NCBI GenBank assembly: GCA_017459425.1
Contig: JAFUCZ010000030.1
Location: 147,651 to 195,397 of the forward strand
Reading direction: 5' to 3'
Source of the DNA: Bacilli bacterium
Lineage (GTDB): Bacteria > Bacillota_I > Bacilli_A > RF39 > UBA660
DNA: 47,747 nucleotides
Shown here: positions 42,355 to 47,747 of the stretch, in pieces
Numbering within the stretch: the stretch's first letter is position 1
Layout of the letters: each line of letters starts with the position of its first letter
The notes under the pieces: generated by a model
Databases searched by the model: none
Seen by the model: the letters and a program-made list of their open reading frames with translations, nothing else
Told to the model about the DNA's origin: nothing
Made by a program: the position numbers and the translations under genes

Positions 42355-43122
42355 ATGTTTAGTAAAAAGGTAAAAATTAATTTAAATGATATTATGTTTC
42401 CACTTGATTTAAATGCTGTAGAAGTACCACAAGGTATATGTAAAGTAAAAAACTACGTGCTTATATCATGTTATAAAACTGACAATAGCAAGTCATGTAT
42501 AATAATATATAAAAATGGTATTAGAACAAAAGAGGTAGTTTTAAAAAATAAATCTCATGTTGGTGGTATAGGATATGATAAAAAAACTAATTTATTATTT
42601 ATATGTGATGTAAATGGTAAAGTTAGTTCATATAATTTTTTTGAATTTATAAAAGGTAATTTAGATAGTAGAAAAAAAATAAAAACTGAAAATAAAGTAT
42701 GCTCATTTTTAACTGTAAATGATAATAAATTATTTGTTGGTAGTTTTAATAAGATAAAAAGGGGAAAAGTAAATGTTTTTGAAATTGGAAAAAACAAAAT
42801 AAAATATAATTATAGTTTCAAAGTTCCAAACAAAATACAGGGATTAACTTTTTATAATAAAGATAGCGTTAATTATTTATTGTTAAGTAAATCTTTTGGA
42901 AGAAAACGAAATAGTAAATTGCTTATATATAGATTTGATTTAAAAAGAAAAAATTATATTATAACTAAAATAAGATATAAACTTCCTCCAATGTTAGAAC
43001 AAATAGTAGTAGATGGTAATAAATTATTACTTTTATTTGAAAGCAGTGCTTGTATTTATAAAGATAGTTGTAGATGTGTAACAAGTGATGTTATTTCGTT
43101 AGATATAAATAATTTGATTTAA
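42355..43122 (+). CDS. Beta-propeller-like protein of unknown function
   Basis: The 255-residue basic protein has repeated beta-strand segments separated by about 40 residues: VKNYVLISCYK, GGIGYDKKTNLLFICDVNGK, LTVNDNKLFVGSFNK, GLTFYNKDSVNYLLLSKS. That suggests a propeller or TolB-like fold. No signal peptide is visible. It ends 31 bases before the aminopeptidase gene. No specific family is recognised. Confidence 0.62.
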   Translation: MFSKKVKINLNDIMFPLDLNAVEVPQGICKVKNYVLISCYKTDNSKSCIIIYKNGIRTKEVVLKNKSHVGGIGYDKKTNLLFICDVNGKVSSYNFFEFIKGNLDSRKKIKTENKVCSFLTVNDNKLFVGSFNKIKRGKVNVFEIGKNKIKYNYSFKVPNKIQGLTFYNKDSVNYLLLSKSFGRKRNSKLLIYRFDLKRKNYIITKIRYKLPPMLEQIVVDGNKLLLLFESSACIYKDSCRCVTSDVISLDINNLI

Positions 43123-43153
43123 AATAGATATAATAAATATAGGAGAGTGAGTT

Positions 43154-44368
43154 ATGAATAATATAGAAGATAAATATATTGAATTGCTTTTAAAAAGGTG
43201 TCTTAATTTTGATAAAAGTAAATCACTATTTATAAATTATGATTTAGTGAATATTGAATTTGTAAATAAAGTGGTTGAATTTGCTAAAAAAATGGGAATT
43301 AATGATATATATTTAGATGAAGAAGACATAAATAAAGAACATGAAATATTAAGTAAAATTGATTTAGATGAAATTGAAAATCATGATTATTTTAATAATA
43401 GTATTTGGGATACATATGCTAGTAAAGATGCAAGTTTTTTACTTTTAGAAACTGAGTTTCCAGGTGTAATGGATGATATTGATTCAAACAAATTGGCACG
43501 TGCGAATTTTATAAAGAGAAAAACAAAACCTTTATATAAAGAAAAACAAGCAAAAGAAATAATTCCTTGGTGCATAGCGGCTTTGCCAAATAAAGTTTGG
43601 GCAGATAGTATTTTTCCAAATGATGTTCATTCATATAATAAATTAGCACATGCGATAGCAAAAATGTGTATGTTAGATGAAGATAATCCAATAGAAGCAT
43701 GGAATAATTTTTTAGATAAGTCTAGAAAACTAGCTGATAAAATGAATAGTTTAGAAATAAAATCACTTCGTTATACAAATTCTATTGGAACAGATTTAAC
43801 TGTTGAATATCCAGAAGGTTCAATTTGGTGTAGTGCTGCTACTAGTGATTCAAAGGTAATTTGTAATATGCCAAGTTATGAAATATTTACAAGTCCTTCA
43901 TATATGAAGACAAACGGTATTGTTTATAATTCAAAACCTTTAGTTCACAATGGTGCATTAATAGATGATTTTTATATTAGGTTTAAAGATGGTAGAGTAG
44001 TTGAGTATGATGCAAAAGTTGGACTTGATGTATTAAAAGGTATAATTGAGAGTGATTCTAATTCATGTTTTTTAGGTGAAACAGCTCTTGTAGAATATGA
44101 TTCTCCAATTTCAAATACTCGTTTAGTATTTGGAACGACTTTAATTGATGAAAATGCTTCTTGCCATTTAGCGCTTGGAGATGGGTTTCCAGAGTGTATA
44201 CGTGATGGTTTAAATAAGAGTAGGGATGAATTAAAAAGTCTTGGTATAAATCATTCAAACACTCATGTTGATTTTATGATTGGAACTAAAGATTTAAATA
44301 TAGTTGCAAATACTAATAAAGGTTATATTAATATATTTACAAATGGTAATTTTGACAAAAATATTTAA
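43154..44368 (+). CDS. M29 family aminopeptidase
   Basis: The 404-residue metallopeptidase removes N-terminal residues from peptides in the cytoplasm. It matches the AmpS/thermophilic aminopeptidase family: WCIAALPNKVWADSIFP, SIGTDLTVEYPEGSIW, CNMPSYEIFTSPSYMKTNGI (metal-ligand Glu), EYDSPISNTRLVFGTTLIDE, CHLALGDGFPECI and NTHVDFMIGT. Length is normal for the family. RBS: AGGAGAGTG. Confidence 0.93.
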   Translation: MNNIEDKYIELLLKRCLNFDKSKSLFINYDLVNIEFVNKVVEFAKKMGINDIYLDEEDINKEHEILSKIDLDEIENHDYFNNSIWDTYASKDASFLLLETEFPGVMDDIDSNKLARANFIKRKTKPLYKEKQAKEIIPWCIAALPNKVWADSIFPNDVHSYNKLAHAIAKMCMLDEDNPIEAWNNFLDKSRKLADKMNSLEIKSLRYTNSIGTDLTVEYPEGSIWCSAATSDSKVICNMPSYEIFTSPSYMKTNGIVYNSKPLVHNGALIDDFYIRFKDGRVVEYDAKVGLDVLKGIIESDSNSCFLGETALVEYDSPISNTRLVFGTTLIDENASCHLALGDGFPECIRDGLNKSRDELKSLGINHSNTHVDFMIGTKDLNIVANTNKGYINIFTNGNFDKNI

Positions 44369-44413
44369 AGATGTTATAATTGGTGAAGTCTTATTTAAAG
44401 ATTGGTGGTTATA

Positions 44414-44995
44414 ATGAAAATTAATAGTGTCAATATGTGTATTAGTGCGGTTAGACGTAGTCAATACCCAACTGATGAGTTACCTGAGTTTTTACTTGTA
44501 GGTAGGTCAAATGTTGGAAAAAGTAGTTTTATAAATTCTTTAATTAATAGAAAAAACTATGCTAGAACCTCTTCTAAACCTGGTAAAACACAAACGATTA
44601 ACTTTTATAATGTAAATGATGCTTTTTATTTAGTGGATGCTCCTGGTTATGGATTCGCAACACTAAGTAAAAAACAACAAAAGAAATTTGGTTTAATGAT
44701 GGAAGATTATTTAACTAATAGAGGACCTTTAAAACAGGTATTTATGTTAATTGATTTTAGACATAAGCCTTCAAAAGATGATATTATGATGTATAATTTT
44801 TTGAAGTATTATAATATTCCTGTTACTATTGTTGCAACTAAGAGTGATAAAATAGGTATAACAGGACATCAAAAACAAAGGAATTTGATATTAAATGAAC
44901 TTGATTTAGTAGTAGGAGATGATTTTATAGTATTTTCAAATATTACTAAAGAAGGTAGAGATCAAATATATGAAAAAATTGAAAGAACTCTTTGA
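44414..44995 (+). CDS. engB: Ribosome biogenesis GTPase EngB (YsxC/YihA)
   Basis: The 193-residue GTPase has P-loop GRSNVGKSSF, switch segment TSSKPGKTQTINFYNV, DAPGYGFA (G3) and ATKSDK (G4), the standard EngB set. It assists large-subunit assembly. ATG 44414 is preferred, with GGTGG upstream; TTG 44402 is less likely. A terminator overlaps its 3' end. Confidence 0.96.
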   Translation: MKINSVNMCISAVRRSQYPTDELPEFLLVGRSNVGKSSFINSLINRKNYARTSSKPGKTQTINFYNVNDAFYLVDAPGYGFATLSKKQQKKFGLMMEDYLTNRGPLKQVFMLIDFRHKPSKDDIMMYNFLKYYNIPVTIVATKSDKIGITGHQKQRNLILNELDLVVGDDFIVFSNITKEGRDQIYEKIERTL

Positions 44996-45015
44996 TACCA
45001 AAAAGTTCTTTTTTC
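44982..45015 (+). terminator. Terminator overlapping the end of engB
   Basis: AAAGAACT and AGTTCTTT pair around a 14-base loop that contains the engB stop, followed by T residues. Confidence 0.7.
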
Positions 45016-45037
45016 ATACAATATTTTAGGTGGTAAT

Positions 45038-45520
45038 GTGAAATTTAATATAGTCAGTGATACTCAAATTATAATATTTTTAAATAAAAATTATGTTTCG
45101 GATATTAATTTTAAAGATAAAGATGAGTTAGAAGATTACTTTAGATTTTTGTTTTTGAATTTAAAGAAAAATTATAATATAAATTTTAGTGGATATTATA
45201 TTATAAATGTATATTTGGATAAATATTATGGAAGTGTAATAGAGCTTGAAAAAGAAGAATTTGAATATTATGATTCATTTACTAATCAAGTTGATATGAG
45301 GATAAGTGTTATTGATTCAAATTTTTTATATGAGATAGAAGATCCTTATTTTTTGGACAATTTAGATAATTTTAAAATATATACATATAAGAATAAGTTT
45401 TATTTACAAATAGAAAAAGATATAAGTAATATTCAAATATCAAATATTGTAGAACACTCTAATATTGTATATTCTGATACTGAAGATATAATATATAAAT
45501 CAGAGTTAGTAACAATTTGA
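45038..45520 (+). CDS. Small conserved-looking protein of unknown function
   Basis: The 160-residue acidic soluble protein starts with GTG after AGGTGG. It is Asp/Tyr/Phe-rich, with alternating beta strands and FKDKDELEDYFRFLFLNLKK as the main helix. The position between engB and der suggests a lineage-conserved cytoplasmic protein. No family is recognised. Confidence 0.65.
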   Translation: MKFNIVSDTQIIIFLNKNYVSDINFKDKDELEDYFRFLFLNLKKNYNINFSGYYIINVYLDKYYGSVIELEKEEFEYYDSFTNQVDMRISVIDSNFLYEIEDPYFLDNLDNFKIYTYKNKFYLQIEKDISNIQISNIVEHSNIVYSDTEDIIYKSELVTI

Positions 45521-45539
45521 TTTTTTAGTGTTTTTAGTA

Positions 45540-45545
45540 TATAAT
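45540..45545 (+). promoter_or_regulatory. -10 box upstream of der
   Basis: TATAAT 21 bases before the der start codon. The -35 element is not clear. Confidence 0.45.
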
Positions 45546-45566
45546 TTACTGTATTGAGGTGAGTTC

Positions 45567-46883
45567 ATGAAAAAAGTTGTAGCACTTGTTGGAAGACCAA
45601 ATGTAGGAAAAAGTACATTATTTAATAAAATGGTTGGTAAAAAAATTTCTATAATAGAAGATACACCAGGAGTTACTCGTGATAGAATTTATAGTAATTG
45701 TACTTTTAATGATAAAGAATTTATATTAATTGATACTGGAGGAATTGATTTAGAAAAATCCTCATTTAATGAAGAAATAAAAGTTCAAGCATCAATTGCT
45801 ATAAAAGAAGCAGATAAGGTTATTTTTGTAGTTGATGGTAAAGAAGGAATTACAACAAATGATTTAGTAGTAAGGGATATTTTAAAAAAATCAAAAAAAG
45901 ATATAATTGTAGCAATTAATAAATGTGACAGTAAGCAATTTCTAGAACATGAATTTGATTTTTATGAACTTGGATTTGATAAATATGCTAACATATCTGG
46001 TGAACAAAATATAGGTATATATGAGTTATTGTCAGATGTGACTAAAGATTTTAGTGTAACAAAAAATGATTATTCAGAAGATGTAGTAAAGTTTTCAATA
46101 ATTGGAAGACCAAATGTAGGAAAAAGTACATTAGTAAATGCATTATTGAATGAGGAAAGGGTAGTTGCTTCTAATGTGGCTGGAACAACTAGGGATGCGA
46201 TTGATACACCTTTTAGATATCATGAAAAAGACTATGTTGTTATTGATACAGCTGGTATGAGGAAAAAAGGTAAAATATTTGAAAGCATTGAAAAATATAG
46301 TTTAATTAGGACATTACGTGCAATAGATAGAAGCGATGTGTGTGTTATTGTAATTGATGCAAGTAGTGGAATAATAGAACACGATAAACATATTGCTGGT
46401 TATGCAATAGATGCTGGTAAAGCTGTAGTATTAGTTGTAAATAAATGGGATTTAGTAGAGGATAAGGAAGCATCCATGAAAAAATGGAAAGAACTTATTA
46501 AATATGAATTTCAATTTATGCCATATGTTAAACCAGTATTTTTATCATCTCTTACTAAGGCTAGAATACATACTCTTATGCCAGAAATATTAAAATGTTT
46601 TGAAAACAGTAAAAAAGAAATTAAAACAAGTGTTTTAAATGATGTCATAATGGAAGCTTATAGACTTAATTTGCCTCCATCTTATAAAGGTAAACGAATG
46701 AAAATATATTATTCTACTCAAGCTGCTACTAATCCTCCAACATTTAATATACAAGTTAATAATAAAGGTTTATTACATTTTTCATATAAAAGGTATTTGG
46801 AAAATAAAATTAGAGAATCATTTGATTTTGATGGAACTCCTATTGTATTAAATTTTAAAAATAAAGGTGAAATAGAACAATAA
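45567..46883 (+). CDS. der: Ribosome biogenesis GTPase Der (EngA)
   Basis: The 438-residue protein has two GTPase domains and a C-terminal KH-like domain, the Der layout. G1 motifs are GRPNVGKSTL at about 8-17 and again near residue 178. G3 motifs are DTGGID and DTAGMRKK; G4 motifs are NKCD and NKWD. The C-terminal part has PPSYKGKRMKIYYSTQ and NPPTFNIQVN. It acts in 50S maturation. Length and motifs are normal. RBS: GAGGTGAG. Confidence 0.97.
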   Translation: MKKVVALVGRPNVGKSTLFNKMVGKKISIIEDTPGVTRDRIYSNCTFNDKEFILIDTGGIDLEKSSFNEEIKVQASIAIKEADKVIFVVDGKEGITTNDLVVRDILKKSKKDIIVAINKCDSKQFLEHEFDFYELGFDKYANISGEQNIGIYELLSDVTKDFSVTKNDYSEDVVKFSIIGRPNVGKSTLVNALLNEERVVASNVAGTTRDAIDTPFRYHEKDYVVIDTAGMRKKGKIFESIEKYSLIRTLRAIDRSDVCVIVIDASSGIIEHDKHIAGYAIDAGKAVVLVVNKWDLVEDKEASMKKWKELIKYEFQFMPYVKPVFLSSLTKARIHTLMPEILKCFENSKKEIKTSVLNDVIMEAYRLNLPPSYKGKRMKIYYSTQAATNPPTFNIQVNNKGLLHFSYKRYLENKIRESFDFDGTPIVLNFKNKGEIEQ

Positions 46884-46919
46884 ATAACTTCTAACATATA
46901 TTAATGTAGGAGGTAATAT

Positions 46920-47159
46920 ATGTTTTCAGATAGTTTTTTTAATAGAGTTGAGAAAAAAACAAATGTAGGTAAAGAAACTATATTAGAACTTGCTAAAAAA
47001 TTACAAGAAAATGATTTAAAAAATGAAGATACTTTACGTGAAATTATTGGGGAACTTGGGAGTTTAACTGGCAAAGAAGTAAGTGAAGAAAAAAAACAAA
47101 AAATTATTGATGCGGTTGTTAATGATAAGGTTCCTAAGGATATAGATAAATTAATATAA
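46920..47159 (+). CDS. spoVIF: Stage VI sporulation protein F
   Basis: The 79-residue protein matches SpoVIF: SDSFFNRVEKKTNVGKETIL, then a helical region with NEDTLREIIGELGSLTGKEV and a Lys-rich end. SpoVIF is a small spore-coat assembly factor found in spore-forming Bacilli. It is followed by a terminator and then by spoIVA, another coat-assembly gene. RBS: TAGGAGGT. Confidence 0.85.
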   Translation: MFSDSFFNRVEKKTNVGKETILELAKKLQENDLKNEDTLREIIGELGSLTGKEVSEEKKQKIIDAVVNDKVPKDIDKLI

Positions 47160-47181
47160 ACGTTATTTTTAACGTTTTTTT
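47158..47181 (+). terminator. Terminator after spoVIF
   Basis: AAACGTTA and TAACGTTT form an eight-base perfect stem around TTTT, followed by T residues. Confidence 0.85.
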
Positions 47182-47238
47182 CATATTTATTTACATTCAT
47201 TCATATATTTAATTGAATTAATGGAAAGTAGGGATTAA

Positions 47239-47619
47239 ATGGAAAAATCAGAAATAATTAAAAGTATTGCTGAAAGAACTGGTGGAGATATTTATTTAGG
47301 TGTAGTTGGAGCTGTTAGAACTGGTAAATCAACATTTATAAAAAAAGTAATTGAAAACTTAGTTGTTCCAAATATTGAGGATGAATATGAAAAAAAACGC
47401 GCAATGGATGAAATACCACAAAGTGCTCAAGGTAAAACTATTATGACTACAGAGCCGAAATTTGTTCCAAGTAATGCTGCTAAAATTCAAATAGATGATT
47501 TTACTTCTAATATTAGATTAGTTGATTGTGTTGGATATATTGTTCCAGGATCTAAAGGGTACGAAGATGAAAATGGTCCTAGAATGGTTAAGACACCTTG
47601 GGTGATGTTGAATAAGTGA
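47239..47619 (+). pseudogene. spoIVA: spoIVA, interrupted after about 117 codons
   Basis: The first 122 residues match SpoIVA very closely: AERTGGDIYLGVVGAVRTGK with the Walker A motif of its ATPase, PQSAQGKTIMTTEPKFVPSN, RLVDCVGYIVPGSKGYEDEN and GPRMVKTPW. SpoIVA (normally about 492 residues) polymerises on the forespore to found the spore coat basement layer. In other species TPW is followed by YEEPIPFHEAAEIGT. Here it is followed by VMLNK and a stop, then unrelated sequence. The break is abrupt within a highly conserved block, so an insertion is more likely than gradual decay. Whether the second half of the gene resumes beyond the window cannot be seen. Confidence 0.85.
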
Positions 47620-47669
47620 TACCCAAATATAAAAATAAATAAATGCCGATAAAATAAGGGCTAAAGACA

Positions 47670-47716
47670 ATATTTCACTTTATTAGTTAAAGACTAATTT
47701 ATAGAAAGTGAGATAT
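47670..47716 (+). promoter_or_regulatory. Hairpin in the sequence interrupting spoIVA, covering a possible RBS
   Basis: TCACTTT and AAAGTGA pair, extended by an outer ATAT/ATAT. An inner stem ATTAGT/ACTAAT gives a second pairing level. The 3' arm contains AAAGTGAG, the best RBS for the ATG at 47723, so the hairpin could control that start. Confidence 0.5.
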
Positions 47717-47722
47717 TTTTTT

Positions 47723-47747
47723 ATGAAAAATGAGCAAATTTTAGAAA
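47723..47747 (+). CDS. Start of an open reading frame running off the window
   Basis: ATG with an AAAGTGAG site 12 bases upstream opens a frame reading MKNEQILE at the window edge. It lies inside the sequence that interrupts spoIVA. It may be the gene of that insertion, such as a recombinase, transposase or intron-encoded protein, but eight residues cannot tell. Confidence 0.3.

Noticed and set aside
337-47200. Many short reverse-strand open frames inside forward genes
   Set aside because: All are antisense to well-supported genes, have no RBS or recognisable products, and reflect low stop density opposite AT-rich coding sequence.
1-47747. Mycoplasma-type genetic code (TGA = Trp)
   Set aside because: TGG encodes Trp throughout, and engB, the M23 gene and others end in TGA at the expected place.
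1-47747. CRISPR array or insertion sequence with terminal inverted repeats
   Set aside because: No regularly spaced repeats and no transposase with flanking inverted repeats were found. The only mobile signatures are the ICE and the sequence in spoIVA.
47592-47747. Group II intron or IStron call for the spoIVA interruption
   Set aside because: The first bases (GTGATG) do not fit the GUGYG start. No group I or II core and no transposase are visible in the 155 bases available, so only an interruption is claimed.

Overview
The window is very AT-rich DNA from one strand only: every gene I can support is on the + strand. TGG encodes Trp and TGA is used as a stop, so this is the standard bacterial code and not the Mycoplasma code. 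Shine-Dalgarno sites of the AGGAGG type, sortase-anchored surface proteins and two sporulation genes (spoVIF, spoIVA) point to a low-GC, endospore-forming Bacillota lineage, probably an uncultured gut relative of the Bacilli/Erysipelotrichia. I cannot name the species.

About 1-38.3 kb looks like the right-hand part of an integrative and conjugative element (ICE). It opens with the end of a sortase-anchored SpaA/Cna-B surface protein. Next come small accessory genes, including a double-OB single-stranded DNA-binding protein and a DUF2958 protein. A compact type IV secretion block follows at 3.65-9.45 kb: VirB2-like pilin, VirB6/TrbL, VirB3/PrgI, VirB4 ATPase and an M23 cell-wall hydrolase. From 9.45 to 16.1 kb there is a tightly packed series of small unknown genes and a CHC2/Toprim primase. 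Seven of these products, the primase included, end in nearly the same C-terminal tetrapeptide. A structured intergenic region at 16.08-16.30 kb, with several inverted repeats and an ATCCTG nic-like motif, is the likely oriT. It is followed by two ribbon-helix-helix proteins and a MobP-type relaxase. Then come a self-contained cassette (HExxH metalloprotease-like protein plus SUKH immunity-like protein), the VirD4 coupling protein, a sortase, two unknown genes, an Xis-like protein and a tyrosine integrase.

Directly after the integrase is a complete tRNA-Glu(CTC). From 27.1 to 38.1 kb lies cargo: a DHH phosphoesterase and an ApeA-like HEPN protein with a membrane coiled-coil protein (a candidate defence operon between two terminators), a histidine phosphatase with a NUDIX hydrolase, and a run of small membrane-anchored or unknown proteins including DUF4275, VanZ-like and Ig-like ones. 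The right end is marked by short direct repeats (possible integrase arm sites) and a 3' half of a different tRNA-Glu(CTC), 38271-38315. Its matching 5' half would lie to the left of the window.

From 38.4 kb onward the genes are chromosomal: gpmI, a beta-helix surface protein, a kinase-like protein, a propeller-like protein, an M29 aminopeptidase, engB, a small conserved gene, der, spoVIF and the start of spoIVA. spoIVA breaks off after about 117 codons in an unrelated sequence. This may be the edge of an intervening mobile element or intron that continues past the window.
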